A stretch of DNA of 64,000 bases, taken from Thiohalocapsa sp. GTDB lineage: Bacteria; Pseudomonadota; Gammaproteobacteria; Chromatiales; Chromatiaceae. This document shows positions 49,627 through 59,170 of the stretch, one piece after another. Every line of letters begins with the position of its first letter. Position 1 is the stretch's first letter. The stretch is from NCBI GenBank assembly GCA_028277725.1, contig JANQFX010000039.1, forward strand, positions 29,697 through 93,696, given 5' to 3'. The position numbers and the translations under genes were made by a program. The notes below the pieces were generated by a model. It saw only the letters and a list, made by a program, of their open reading frames with translations. It was not told where the DNA came from and made no database searches.

Positions 49627-50079
49627 TCAGGTCCGCGCCGGCTGGTGACGCAGCCGACCACTCAGCCGCAAGCCGTCGCGCAGGCTCGCCCCGAGCAGCA
49701 TGACGTTGACAGCGCCGGCGACCAGCTCCAGCCCTTGCACCGCATAGAAGACCCTGTCCAGCTCCCCCGCCCCGGCCTTGGCAGCGAGGAAGAAGGCACA
49801 GGGCACCAGCACCAGCAGACCGTTGGCGGCGATGATTGGCATCCGTCGGCGCTTGAGCGCGACCAGCACGCCCTGGCGACCCCGCGCGAGCGCGAAGCCG
49901 GAGCCACCTGCAGCCGCGAGCGCCGGGATCAGCACCAGCAGACCCCAGGGGATGGCGGTCTTGACCGCGACGATGGCCGCCGGGGCGCCAAGGGCCTCGA
50001 CGCTCACGGTGGCGAACCAGAAACTCAGGATGGTCAGCAACGCCAGCACGCCGGCCAGGGGATGGATCAACTTGGTCAT
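49627..50079 (-). CDS. Four-helix membrane protein, unknown function
   Basis: A 150-residue inner-membrane protein I cannot assign. Helices: LAGVLALLTILSFWFATVSV, AIPWGLLVLIPALAAAG, IIAANGLLVLVPCAFFLAAK and VQGLELVAGAVNVMLLGASL, with a basic loop (ALARGRQGVLVALKRRR) between 2 and 3. It is divergent from a MarR gene with operator-like dyads between them, and may be its target. Confidence 0.7.
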   Translation of the reverse strand: MTKLIHPLAGVLALLTILSFWFATVSVEALGAPAAIVAVKTAIPWGLLVLIPALAAAGGSGFALARGRQGVLVALKRRRMPIIAANGLLVLVPCAFFLAAKAGAGELDRVFYAVQGLELVAGAVNVMLLGASLRDGLRLSGRLRHQPART

Positions 50080-50104
50080 GACGATCTCCGCTCCAGGGTT
50101 AAAC

Positions 50105-50138
50105 ATAGCTTGCTATATAGCATTGCATTGCAAGCTAT
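50105..50138. promoter_or_regulatory. MarR-type operator between membrane protein and marR
   Basis: ATAGCTTGC (50105-50113) and GCAAGCTAT (50130-50138) form a perfect 9-bp inverted repeat. Overlapping it, TGCTATATAGCA (50111-50122) is a perfect 12-bp palindrome. The region lies 20 bases before the marR ATG and 25 bases before the membrane protein start. Confidence 0.65.
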
Positions 50139-50158
50139 ACAAGTGCTATCAAGACACC

Positions 50159-50605
50159 ATGACCTTCAGCAGAGATGACTCGGCGGGCTATCTCGCCAAC
50201 CACCTGGCGCGGCTCTTCGCGCGCGAGCTGCAGACGCGGATCAAGCCATTGGGCCTGAGTATCGGCACCTTCCCGGCGCTGCTGGTGCTGTGGGAGGGCG
50301 ACGGGTTGACCCAGCGCGAGCTGATCGCCGCGCTCGACATCGAACAGCCGACCATGGCCAACACCCTGGCGCGGATGGAGCGCGACGGCCTGATCCAGCG
50401 TCGGCGCGACCCGGAGGACGGGCGCGCCCAACGCATCTGGCTGACCGAGACCGCCCGCGCCCTGGAAGGACCGGCGACAGCGGCGGCTACGGCGGTCAAC
50501 GCCCGCGCCCTCGCCGGACTCTCGGCCACCGAGCGCGCGACCTTCATCGCGTTGATGCACAAGGTCGTCGTGGGGCTGCAGCCCGGCGACGAGACCGCCG
50601 CCTGA
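50159..50605 (+). CDS. MarR family regulator
   Basis: A 148-residue winged-helix regulator: dimerisation helix GYLANHLARLFARELQTRI, then LSIGTFPALLVLWEGDGLTQREL, recognition helix IEQPTMANTLARMERDGLIQRR and wing RDPEDGRAQRIWLTE. It is divergent from a four-helix membrane protein and convergent with the RND permease, so the membrane protein is its more likely target. Confidence 0.88.
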   Translation: MTFSRDDSAGYLANHLARLFARELQTRIKPLGLSIGTFPALLVLWEGDGLTQRELIAALDIEQPTMANTLARMERDGLIQRRRDPEDGRAQRIWLTETARALEGPATAAATAVNARALAGLSATERATFIALMHKVVVGLQPGDETAA

Positions 50606-50611
50606 GCTCCT

Positions 50612-53600
50612 TCAGTCGCGCTCGCCCTCCAGCGCGCCGAGCCAGCCGAGGTCGTCGAGAATGGCGTAGAGCGTGGGCACCAGCAGCAGTGCGGCAAGGG
50701 TCGCGGTGGTCAGCCCGAAGGCCAGACTGGTGGCCAGCGGGATGAGGATCTGCGCCTGCAGACTCTTCTCCAACAGGAGCGGGGTGAGCCCGGCGATCGT
50801 GGTGATCGAGGTCAGCAGGATCGGGCGGAAGCGCGCCCGCGCAGCCTCTGCGGCGGCCTCGACCACCGCTACGCCACGTGCCCGCGCGGCGCGGATGAAG
50901 ACCACCAGCAGGATGGAGTCGTTGACCACCACGCCGAACAGCGAGGCCATACCGGTAATACTCGGCATCGCCATGTCGATACCGAGCGCGAGATGGCCGA
51001 ACACCACCCCGATCAGGGCCATCGGGATCACCACCATCACCGTCAATGGCGCCAGGTAACCACGGAACTGCAGCGCCAGCAGCATATAGACCCCGATCAG
51101 GCCGAGCGCCACGTTACGCGCGATCGACTGCCCGGTGAGCCGCGACTCGCGGATCTCGCCATGGAACTCCACCCACAGCTCCGGGTAACGCGCCTGCAAC
51201 TGGGGCACGAACTCGGAGCGGGCCAGTGTGAGCAGCTCGCGGGCATTGACCAAGTCACGATCGACCTCGCCCTGGATGGTCACCGCGCGACGCCCGTCGA
51301 TGCGGTGGATACGCGCCCAGCCGCGCACCTCCTCGACCTCGGCCACCAGCGACAGCGGCACCAGCACGCCGTCCGGGCCGATCACCCTGAAGTCGTCGAG
51401 ATCGTCCAGCCCCATGCGGTCGGCCGCCACCGCCCGAAAATTGACCTCGTAGCGCTCGCGTCCGACCTGGAACTCGTCGACCTCCACCCCCTGGAAGGCG
51501 GCGCGCACTTGATCGGCCACCGCGCGGGCGTCGAGTCCGAGCACGTCGGCGCCGGGCTTGAGCCGCAGACGCAACTCGCGCTTGCCGGGGCGCAGGTCGT
51601 CGCCGAGGTCGAGCACGCCGGCATGTCGCAGCAACCAAGCCTGGAACGCATCCGACGCCGCGCGCAGACGTTCGAGGTCGTCGCCGAGCAGGCGGATGTC
51701 GATCGCCCGCCCCGCCGGACCGACGGTCGGCTCGGTGAACTTGATGTTGATGACGTCGGCCAGCGAACCGGTCTCCTCGCGCCAAGCGGCGAGCAGGTCG
51801 TCGAGAGCGAAGGCGCGCCGTTCGGCCGAGAGCAGGTCGGCCACCACCCGGGCGACATGGGCGCCGCCCTCGTAGGCATCGGGGTTCTGGCCGAACATCA
51901 CCGCGACGTGACGCACCAGCGGGCCGTCCGCCGACGACTCCGGGGCGAAGCCCGCCGCCGCGCGTTCGAGCGCCGCCTCCAGCGTCGCCACCACCGCCTC
52001 GGTACGCGCCAGCGGCGTGCCCTGCGGCAGCAGCACCCGCGCCTCGATCACGTCACCGTCGAGCTCAGGGAAACCGACGAACTTGAGCCGCCCGCCGGCG
52101 AGCATCGACACCGAGACCAGGAGTAGCATCAGCGCCAACCCGAGGGTGAGATAGCGCCAAGCCAGGGCACGATCGACCAGCGGGCCGAAGACCCGGTCGC
52201 GCAGCCTCGCGAAGCCGTGCTCGACGCCCTGGCGCAACCGCGAGGGCGGACGATCACGCTCGCGCGCCAGGGCGTGGTCGAGATGGTGCGGCAGGATCCA
52301 GAATGCCTCGATCAGGCTCACCGAGATCACCAGCAGCAGCACCACCGGCATGATCCGCAGGATCTGACCGAGATCACCGGCGATGAACACCAGCGAGCCG
52401 AACACCAGGGTGGTGGTGACGAAGGAGGCCAGCACCCCGGGCAGCACCTCGCGCGCGCCCTCGATCGCCGCCTCGGCGGGGGCGGCGCCACGCGCCAGCC
52501 GGGCGGCGATGTTCTCGGCAATGACGATGGCGTCGTCCATCAGCAAGCCGACGCCGATCAACAGCCCGACCATCGAGATCATGTTCATGGTGATGCCGAA
52601 CAGCGGCATCAGCACGAGGGCGCCGAGAAAGGAGACCGGCAGGCCCATGGTCACCCAGAAGCTGTAGCGCGGCCCGAAGAACAACCAGAGCGCGAGAAAC
52701 ACCAGGGCCAACCCCTGGAGACCGTTGCGCATCAGCATCTGCAGCCGGTCGCGCACCATCGATGCGACGTCCTGGGTGAGCGCGAGCGCGACCCCGGCGG
52801 GAGCGCGGGTCCGCTCGGCGGCGACGAAGTCGCGCACCGTTTCATAGATGTCGAGTACGTCCTGGTCGAGGGTCTTGCTCACCACCAGCAGCGCGGCGCG
52901 GCGCCCATCGAAACGGACCTGGTCCTCGGGGCGGTCGAAACGGTCGGTGATGGTGGCGATCTCGCCGAGACGGATCTGTGCCCCGGTCTCCCCCGAGACC
53001 ACCACTAGGCCGGCGAAGTCGGCGGCGCGCTTGCGCTGGTCGTCGAAGCGCAACAGCAGGTCCTCGTCCGGTCCCTCGATCCAGCCGAGCGGGGTGCCGA
53101 CGCTGTGCCGGGCGACGACCTCAGCGACCTCGGCGGCGGACAGGCCGTACTGGCGCAACCGCCAGGCCGGGAGCTCGATGCGGATGTGATGATCGGAGAA
53201 GCCCTGGATCTCGATCTGCGCGATTTCCGTCTCGGCCAGCATGCGCGCCTCGAGGTCCTCGGCATAGGCCTTGAGCGCCACCGGGTCGTCGGGGCCGGTC
53301 ACCGCCACCGCGATCACCGGGTCGGTGCGCCCGAGTTCGGCCACCACCGGGCGGTCGGTCTCGTCGGGGAAGTCGTCGATGGCATCGATCTCGGCGTTGA
53401 CGTCGTCGAGGAAGCGCATCATCTCTGCCCCCTCGCGCATCACCGCGACCGCCACCCCCTGCCCCTCGGTGGCCTCGCAGCGCAGCTCGTCGAGGTCGGT
53501 GACTGCCTCGAGCGCGTCCTCGATACGACGACAGATCGCATCCTCGACCTCGTCCGGGGTGGCGCCCCGATAGACCACCCGCACCTCGACTTCGTCATTG

Positions 53601-53716
53601 GCGACCTCGGGCAGGGTCTCGCGCTGCAGCGCCGGCAGACTCGCCAGGCCGAGGATCATGATCGCGGCCATCAGCAGGTTGGCCGCGGTCTGGTGACGGG
53701 CGAACCAGGCGATCAC
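50612..53716 (-). CDS. RND efflux permease
   Basis: A 1034-residue AcrB/D/F-type permease. First helix HQTAANLLMAAIMILGLA, porter motif VVYRGATPDEVEDAI, TM4 proton-relay region LIGVGLLMDDAIVIAENIA, and TM10-11 region SLFGVVVNDSILLVVFIR. It overlaps the adaptor by ATGA and is the last gene of the CerR-adaptor-RND operon. It ends 7 bp from the convergent marR stop. Confidence 0.92.
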   Translation of the reverse strand: MIAWFARHQTAANLLMAAIMILGLASLPALQRETLPEVANDEVEVRVVYRGATPDEVEDAICRRIEDALEAVTDLDELRCEATEGQGVAVAVMREGAEMMRFLDDVNAEIDAIDDFPDETDRPVVAELGRTDPVIAVAVTGPDDPVALKAYAEDLEARMLAETEIAQIEIQGFSDHHIRIELPAWRLRQYGLSAAEVAEVVARHSVGTPLGWIEGPDEDLLLRFDDQRKRAADFAGLVVVSGETGAQIRLGEIATITDRFDRPEDQVRFDGRRAALLVVSKTLDQDVLDIYETVRDFVAAERTRAPAGVALALTQDVASMVRDRLQMLMRNGLQGLALVFLALWLFFGPRYSFWVTMGLPVSFLGALVLMPLFGITMNMISMVGLLIGVGLLMDDAIVIAENIAARLARGAAPAEAAIEGAREVLPGVLASFVTTTLVFGSLVFIAGDLGQILRIMPVVLLLVISVSLIEAFWILPHHLDHALARERDRPPSRLRQGVEHGFARLRDRVFGPLVDRALAWRYLTLGLALMLLLVSVSMLAGGRLKFVGFPELDGDVIEARVLLPQGTPLARTEAVVATLEAALERAAAGFAPESSADGPLVRHVAVMFGQNPDAYEGGAHVARVVADLLSAERRAFALDDLLAAWREETGSLADVINIKFTEPTVGPAGRAIDIRLLGDDLERLRAASDAFQAWLLRHAGVLDLGDDLRPGKRELRLRLKPGADVLGLDARAVADQVRAAFQGVEVDEFQVGRERYEVNFRAVAADRMGLDDLDDFRVIGPDGVLVPLSLVAEVEEVRGWARIHRIDGRRAVTIQGEVDRDLVNARELLTLARSEFVPQLQARYPELWVEFHGEIRESRLTGQSIARNVALGLIGVYMLLALQFRGYLAPLTVMVVIPMALIGVVFGHLALGIDMAMPSITGMASLFGVVVNDSILLVVFIRAARARGVAVVEAAAEAARARFRPILLTSITTIAGLTPLLLEKSLQAQILIPLATSLAFGLTTATLAALLLVPTLYAILDDLGWLGALEGERD

Positions 53717-55032
53717 GGTCGCACCTCCTGGGTCCGCAGGATCCGTGTCAGGCGCTCATCGGGCTCGACGGCCAGCCGCATACCCTCGACCTCCGGCACC
53801 AGGTCGGAGACCACCACCCGCGCCCCCGGCTCCAACCCTGCGGCGATCACGCTCAACTCGCCCTGGGTGTAGCGCACCTCGACCGGACGACGGCGCAACC
53901 GGTCCTCGGCGTCGGCCACCAGCACCGCGCCGTCGCGCACCGCCAGGCGCGGCACCACCAATTGCTCGCCAACCGGACGACCGCGAAGCACCACCTCGAC
54001 GAACATGTTCTTCGACAGCGGTGGGCGATAGCCGGGGCGGATCTTGTCGAAGGGGCGGTCGACCGCGACCACCACCCCCATGGTACGGGTCCGCGGGTCG
54101 ACGGTGTCGTCGAAGCGCACGAACTCGGCCTGCCACTCGGCCACATGGTCGCCGAGATCGAGCCTGACCCAACCCTCGACCCCGGTGACCGACTCGACCA
54201 GCTCACCGAGCCGGGTGAGGTCGACCTCGATCGCCGGTCGATCGAGGAACAGCCGCCGCAGCGACGCCAGCGGCACCTGTGCCTCGATCTCCATGCGCTC
54301 GACCATGTCGCCGACGAACAGCTGCTGGCCAGCGCCGACGTACTGCTCGGTCTCGACCGCGAGGTCGGCGACCCGCAGATCGAAGGGGGCGGTGATGCGG
54401 GTGTGGGCGAGATCGCGTTCGGCGCGGCTCGCCTTGGTCTCGAGCTGGGCGCGCCGGGCGGGGATCAGCGACAGGGTGTTCTCCAGTTGCTGTACCGCGA
54501 CGCGACTGGCGAGCAACGCCTGCTCCGAGTCGTCGACCACGCTCTGCGAGGTCGTGCCCTGGCGGATCAAGCGCTGGTTGCGCACCAACGCCGCCTCGGC
54601 CAGCTCCAGGTTGCGCCGCTCGATCACCAGCAGCGCCTCGGCGTTGCGCCGCTGTACCTCCAGGTCGGCGAGCTCGGCGCGCGCCTGCGCCAACAGCAGC
54701 TGATAGTCGACCGGGTCGATGCGCAACAGCTCGCCGCCGGCGGCATGGATCTCACCCTCACGCAACCTCGGGTGGACCCACACCACCCGTCCGGCGACCT
54801 GGCTCACCGCCGCCCACACCCGCTCAGGTCGCACCGAGCCGTACCCTTTGGCGCTGGGCGCGAGCGCCACCAGGCTGGCCTCGACCACCCGCGCCGCGCG
54901 CACCGGCTCGACCGGGTCGACCAACGCCGGCGGCTCGCGCCCGCGCACCATCAGCACCAGGATCAGGACGCCCAGCATCAGCGGGGGGAACAACAGCAGG
55001 CGGCGCCAATGACGCGGCGGAGCTACGGGCAT
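53713..55032 (-). CDS. RND periplasmic adaptor
   Basis: A 439-residue adaptor. An uncleaved-looking N-terminal helix (LLLFPPLMLGVLILVLMV) anchors it; the lipoyl half QVAGRVVWVHPRLREGEIHAAGG, an extended helical hairpin (RNAEALLVIERRNLELAEAAL) and lipoyl half AHTRITAPFDLRVADL follow, then barrel domains. Its start overlaps the TetR stop by 10 bases. Confidence 0.9.
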   Translation of the reverse strand: MPVAPPRHWRRLLLFPPLMLGVLILVLMVRGREPPALVDPVEPVRAARVVEASLVALAPSAKGYGSVRPERVWAAVSQVAGRVVWVHPRLREGEIHAAGGELLRIDPVDYQLLLAQARAELADLEVQRRNAEALLVIERRNLELAEAALVRNQRLIRQGTTSQSVVDDSEQALLASRVAVQQLENTLSLIPARRAQLETKASRAERDLAHTRITAPFDLRVADLAVETEQYVGAGQQLFVGDMVERMEIEAQVPLASLRRLFLDRPAIEVDLTRLGELVESVTGVEGWVRLDLGDHVAEWQAEFVRFDDTVDPRTRTMGVVVAVDRPFDKIRPGYRPPLSKNMFVEVVLRGRPVGEQLVVPRLAVRDGAVLVADAEDRLRRRPVEVRYTQGELSVIAAGLEPGARVVVSDLVPEVEGMRLAVEPDERLTRILRTQEVRP

Positions 55033-55694
55033 GACTCGTCTCCTTCGATACGACCGGCGAGGGCGCTCTCGGCGAGCGCAGCAACCACCCGGCGGATTTG
55101 GACGAGGTCGCCCTCGTCGAAGCCCTCGCGATCCATGTAACGCAGCAATGCGGTACGACCGGCGCGGAAGATCACCGCCTGGCCGATCAGCGCATGGGCG
55201 ATCACCTGGGTCTCGTCGTCATCCGCCGGGCGCCCGCGTGCACGCCCGATCAGTTCACCGAGCACGTGGTGAACGGGACCGAACAGGGTCTCGTAGAGGA
55301 TCTCGAAGGCCTCGGTTGGTCGCCCCTGCTCGCGGATGATCAATCCAGGCACGTGACGACCGAACTCGTCGCCGAGCAGACGCGAGGCCAGGCGCCCGAT
55401 CAGGTCACCGACCAGCCGTCGACACTCCTCGGGGCTGGCGTCGGCATAGGCGGTGCGGATCCACGACAGATCCTCGTGCAACAGCGCACGCATGCGCTCG
55501 CCGAGCAGCCGCGCAGTGGCCAGATAGAGCCCGTGCTTGCCGCCGAAGTGATAGGAGATGGCGGCGAGGTTGACCCCGGCGGTGGCGGCCAGCTCGCGCG
55601 TGCTCACCGCATCGTAGTCACGCTGGCCGAAGGCCTCGAGCGCGGCCGCGAGCAGGCGCTCGCGGGTCTCCTGGGTAGAGGGTCTGGTCGTCAT
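55023..55694 (-). CDS. TetR regulator with CerR-type C-terminal domain
   Basis: A 223-residue repressor with HTH ERLLAAALEAFGQRDYDAVS, ELAATAGVNLAAISYHFGGKHGLY and a C-terminal domain of the CerR/DUF1956 type (EFGRHVPGLIIREQGRPTEAFEIL). Start 55694 (MTTRPSTQ). It is first in the operon with adaptor and RND permease. Two tandem 16-bp palindromes overlap its promoter. Confidence 0.88.
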   Translation of the reverse strand: MTTRPSTQETRERLLAAALEAFGQRDYDAVSTRELAATAGVNLAAISYHFGGKHGLYLATARLLGERMRALLHEDLSWIRTAYADASPEECRRLVGDLIGRLASRLLGDEFGRHVPGLIIREQGRPTEAFEILYETLFGPVHHVLGELIGRARGRPADDDETQVIAHALIGQAVIFRAGRTALLRYMDREGFDEGDLVQIRRVVAALAESALAGRIEGDESCP

Positions 55695-55727
55695 CGCAAG
55701 GGACTCGCTGATCGGGGACACATCCCC

Positions 55728-55768
55728 AACATAGATCAAACGAACGTTTAATTCAAACGATCGTTTGA
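55728..55768 (-). promoter_or_regulatory. CerR operon promoter with two palindromic operators
   Basis: TCAAACGAACGTTTAA (55736-55751) and the perfect TCAAACGATCGTTTGA (55753-55768), 17 bp apart. Minus-strand -35 TTGAAT (55756-55751) and -10 TATGTT (55733-55728), spacer 17. One site fills the spacer, the other covers the -35. Confidence 0.72.
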
Positions 55769-55776
55769 CATATTGC

Positions 55777-55935
55777 TCAGCGCAGCACAGGCAGATCGCC
55801 GGCAGCGTTGATCCGGGTCACCCCGGTGGCGATCTCGTCGACCACGCGCTGGCGCGCATCGCGGCTGGCCCAGGCGATGTGGGGGGGGGACGATCAGGTT
55901 GGGGATGACGGAATCGAGTCGCGGGTGGCCCGCGC
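55777..55935 (-). pseudogene. 3' remnant of a D-2-hydroxyacid dehydrogenase
   Basis: Minus strand encodes GHPRLDSVIPNLIV, then, after a frame break at a run of nine G (55881-55889), HIAWASRDARQRVVDEIATG and a stop at 55777. This is the ending typical of NAD-dependent 2-hydroxyacid dehydrogenases (NLIVTPHIAWAS). The rest is absent. Confidence 0.66.
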
Positions 55936-56037
55936 GCATCGCCTCGGTGAGCGGACCGTGCAGACTGCGCACGTCGACCCGCGGTAGCAAGGCATCCGGC
56001 GCCAGCCGCACGACGCTCCGCCGGTGCCTCCCTCGAC

Positions 56038-56220
56038 CGGCACCTCCATGATCACTGCTGCGTCATCGACGGGGTCTTCGAGCCGGTCGACGAGGCCGGT
56101 GATGTCACGCAATCCCTGGGCTTTCGCCCCACCGCTGACCTGACGCCGCAGGCGCTCGGTGCCATCGCCGAGCCGGTGCGCGTGCGGGTGCGGGTGCTGC
56201 ATCGGTTTGCCTGCAGCGGG
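56038..56220 (+). mobile_element. IS91-family transposase fragment
   Basis: Plus-strand frame reads RHLHDHCCVIDGVFEPVDEA, then FRPTADLTPQALGAIAEPVRV and VLHRFACSG. This matches the HCCVIDGVFE-type region of IS91 (rolling-circle, Y2) transposases. Only about 60 codons remain, with no start or catalytic tyrosines, so it is a dead fragment. Confidence 0.65.
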
Positions 56221-56304
56221 GGCGGCATGCTCATCGGGGCGCGGCCACTGCCGGGCCCGGACGTCGCGCGAGCCCGGCCCCGGGGCGTCCTGGCATGCGC
56301 CCGC

Positions 56305-57882
56305 TCAGGCATCGAGGTACCGCCGCCCGCCATCTCCCGCCGCGGCGACATGGCCCCCCGCGATGGCCATCGGACGCGTGGCCACCTCCGGGTGCAGCTC
56401 GTCCATCGGGGTCGTCAGCCCGTTCGGCTGCACCACATGGGCGTGGAAGCGGCGCAGCTCGCGGGGACTGCGCACGCCGCAGGCATGTGCGATCACGCCG
56501 ACCTCGCGCTCGATGTTGCGCGCATAGGCCGTCACACGCTCGGCCTTCAGCGGCGGATGCAGGCCCTTCTGGAGCTTCGGATCGTGTGTCGTGATGCCGG
56601 TCGGACAGGTGTTCTTGTTGCACTGCAACGCCTGGATGCAGCCCAGCGCGAACATGAAGCCGCGCGCCGAGGTCACGAAGTCGGCACCGGCACACAGCGC
56701 CCAGGCGACGTCCGCCGGCGTCACCAGCTTGCCCGATGCGATGACCCGGACATGCTCCCGCAGCCCATACTCGGTGAGCTTGTCGACGACCCGCGGCAGG
56801 CTCACGCGCAACGGCAGCCCCATGTCGTCCATCAGCGGCATCGGCGCCGCGCCGGTGCCACCATCCGCACCGTCGATGGTGATAAAGTCCGGTGCCGACG
56901 TCAGGCCGCGGGCATGGATCAGCGCCATCAGCTCATCGAGCCAGCCGTAGGCGCCAAGCACGCACTTGAAGCCGACCGGCTTGCCGGTCACGTCCCGCAC
57001 CCGGGCGATCAGGTCCAGCAGCTGCCCGGCATTGTCAACGTCCGGATGCCGGTTCGGGCTGATGCTGTCGACGCCAGGCGGGATCCCTCGGATCGTCGCG
57101 ATCTCCGATGTGACCTTGGCGGCCGGCAAGATACCGCCCTTGCCGGGCTTCGCCCCCTGACTCAGCTTGATCTCGAACATCCGCACCGCGGCGTGGGCGG
57201 AGACGGTGGCGAGGCGCTCCGCGCTCAGACGGCCGTCGGCATCGCGCACGCCATACTTCGCGGTCCCGATCTGGAACACCAGGTCGGCGCCGTGCTTCAG
57301 GTGCTCGGGCGAGAGTCCCCCCTCGCCCGTGTTGAGCCAGCAGCCTGCCTTCGCCGCCCCGGCCGATAGCGCCTGCACCGCTGGCCTGGAGATCGCGCCG
57401 TAGCTCATACCGGAGATATGGAACAGCGATGCCGTCGTATAGGGGTTGCGCGTGCCTGGACCGATCGTGATCGGCCACGGGGGGACCGCATCCTCGCCGA
57501 GGGTCGGAAAGGGGCAGTTCACGAAGATCACCTGGCCCGGCACATTGAGACTCCGCGTCGAGCCGAAGGCGACGGTGTTGTCGATGTCCTTCGCGGCGCG
57601 ATAGACCCACGAGCGCTGGGCGCGGTTAAACGGCAACTCCTCGCGATCCATCGCGAAGAAGTACTGCCTGAAGAACTCCCCGAGCCGCTCGAAGAGGTAG
57701 CGGAAGCGCCCGATGACCGGGTAGTTGCGGCGGATGGCGTTTGCCCGCTGCGTCCTGTCGACGATGAAGGCGTAGAGAGCCCAGAGTGCCGTGAGGCCGA
57801 CGACGAAGATGAACAGCGTCGACATCAACTGCAATGAGGTCATCAGGAATGCCTGCGTGGAATCTAGGGTCATGGCAGCCAT
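56305..57882 (-). CDS. FMN-binding glutamate synthase-family protein
   Basis: A 525-residue protein with an N-terminal membrane helix (LFIFVVGLTALWALYAFIV) followed by a glutamate synthase central/FMN domain. Segments: SYGAISRPAVQALSAGAAKAG, NTGEGGLSPEHLKHGADLVFQIG, KLSQGAKPGKGGILPAAKV, FITIDGADGGTGAAP and RGFMFALGCIQALQCNKNTCPTGI (iron-sulfur cysteine region). It lacks the amidotransferase domain, so classical glutamate synthase activity is unproven; such stand-alone proteins may be membrane-bound FMN dehydrogenases. Confidence 0.85.
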   Translation of the reverse strand: MAAMTLDSTQAFLMTSLQLMSTLFIFVVGLTALWALYAFIVDRTQRANAIRRNYPVIGRFRYLFERLGEFFRQYFFAMDREELPFNRAQRSWVYRAAKDIDNTVAFGSTRSLNVPGQVIFVNCPFPTLGEDAVPPWPITIGPGTRNPYTTASLFHISGMSYGAISRPAVQALSAGAAKAGCWLNTGEGGLSPEHLKHGADLVFQIGTAKYGVRDADGRLSAERLATVSAHAAVRMFEIKLSQGAKPGKGGILPAAKVTSEIATIRGIPPGVDSISPNRHPDVDNAGQLLDLIARVRDVTGKPVGFKCVLGAYGWLDELMALIHARGLTSAPDFITIDGADGGTGAAPMPLMDDMGLPLRVSLPRVVDKLTEYGLREHVRVIASGKLVTPADVAWALCAGADFVTSARGFMFALGCIQALQCNKNTCPTGITTHDPKLQKGLHPPLKAERVTAYARNIEREVGVIAHACGVRSPRELRRFHAHVVQPNGLTTPMDELHPEVATRPMAIAGGHVAAAGDGGRRYLDA

Positions 57883-58521
57883 CCGTACCGAGGTTGAAGG
57901 AGATCGCCGTCATGGTCGCCCACCGCGTCGCAAGACGGTCCCAATGTCTGGACCAGGCTGGCTCGGGATATCTTTCCGCCGGGCCGGGTCGCCGAACGGA
58001 CACCTATAGCTGGTCTCTGGCCGCTGGCTCAGCGCCCCCACGATCGCGAGGCAGGTCTCCACCGAGCGATGCAGCATGGCTGCGCAGTCGGCGGCGCGGA
58101 TGGCGATCAGCCGGGTCGGCTAGCGCCTGGTAGCCGCCAGCTCCGGCGCAAGGCGGTGCCGAACGCCCTTGCCTTGCCGCCGTCCGGCACGACCCCGAGC
58201 CCCCAGCCGTGCGCCGCTTCGACCTGCACTGCAACGCGCATCGCACCAGGTCCCTCCGCCATGTTTCCGGGCCTTGACCTCAGATCACTGTTACCCTCGC
58301 TAGCGCTGCTGGCCCAACCCGACGGCCAGCGAGAAGCCCATGGGGATAGCCCGCTGGCGGGGAATGGAAACCCGGTTCTGGGGCACCCTGGGGCTAGGCT
58401 GGAAGCCTGATGATCGCCGGCCCTCGGGTGCACCAGTCAGCGAAGAACTGAGCGTTGTTCAGATGTGGCATGCGCTCCCGACATCACCTTATTTGCTCGG
58501 CATCCGCTGGAGTTTCTGAGC
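57883..58521. other. Intergenic region with repeat copy 1
   Basis: 639 bases without a supportable gene. Contains the first copy of a 72-bp repeat at 58212-58283. GC-rich frames here have no starts or family features. Confidence 0.5.
58212..58283 (+). repeat. 72-bp direct repeat, copy 1
   Basis: About 85% identical (61/72 by eye) to 59171-59242, same orientation. Shared blocks include CTTCGACCTGCA, CCAGGTCCCTCCGCCATG and GCCTTGACCTCA. The two copies bracket the uracil-DNA glycosylase-like gene. Confidence 0.7.
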
Positions 58522-59112
58522 ATGGCTGCACGCGACTTCGAGATGCTCGCACAGGATGTCAGAGACTGTCGGATCTGCGAAGACCACTTACCGTTCGGCC
58601 CTCGCCCCATCTTCCAGGCGCACCCCGACGCTCGAGTGCTCATTGTGGGGCAGGCGCCGGGGCGGCGTGTGCACGAGTCGGGCAAACCGTTCAACGACCC
58701 CAGCGGAGTGCGCTTACGCAACTGGCTGGGCATGGACGAAGAGACCTTCTACGACGCCAGATCCGTTGCCCTCTTACCCATGGGTTTCTGCTTTCCCGGA
58801 ACCGGGTCCAGCGGCGATCTGCCCCCGCGCCCCGAATGCGCTGCCGAGTGGCGAGGACCTTTGCTCGAGCATCTGGGCAACATCCGTCTGACCCTGGTGC
58901 TGGGCCGCTACGCCATGGCCTGGCATGTACCGGAAGCCCGCGGCACCCTTGTCGACATCATCGGGCAATGGCGGGAGCGTGCCCCGAAGCTCTTCGTTAC
59001 GCCACACCCGAGCCCACGCAACCAGCGCTGGTTGAAGAGCAATCCCTGGTTTGAAGACGAGACCGTCCCCGCTCTGCGCAAAGCGGTCGCCAGAGCGCTA
59101 CGACAGGGTTGA
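58522..59112 (+). CDS. Uracil-DNA glycosylase superfamily protein
   Basis: A 196-residue protein of the UDG superfamily (COG1573-like). Motif 1 LIVGQAPGRRVHESGKPF (about residues 39-57) matches the family's GQAPG loop, with NDPSGVRLRNWLG after it and VTPHPSPRN as the C-terminal HPS-type motif. Cys pair RICEDH suggests a possible iron-sulfur site only partly conserved. It may remove uracil or other lesions, or act on nucleotides. Start ATG 58522 gives MAARDFEML. Flanked by 72-bp direct repeats. Confidence 0.82.
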   Translation: MAARDFEMLAQDVRDCRICEDHLPFGPRPIFQAHPDARVLIVGQAPGRRVHESGKPFNDPSGVRLRNWLGMDEETFYDARSVALLPMGFCFPGTGSSGDLPPRPECAAEWRGPLLEHLGNIRLTLVLGRYAMAWHVPEARGTLVDIIGQWRERAPKLFVTPHPSPRNQRWLKSNPWFEDETVPALRKAVARALRQG

Positions 59113-59170
59113 GGCACGATCTGTACGCTGTCGCCCCGCCGCCGACCTGATACCGCAGCCCCTCCAGCGC

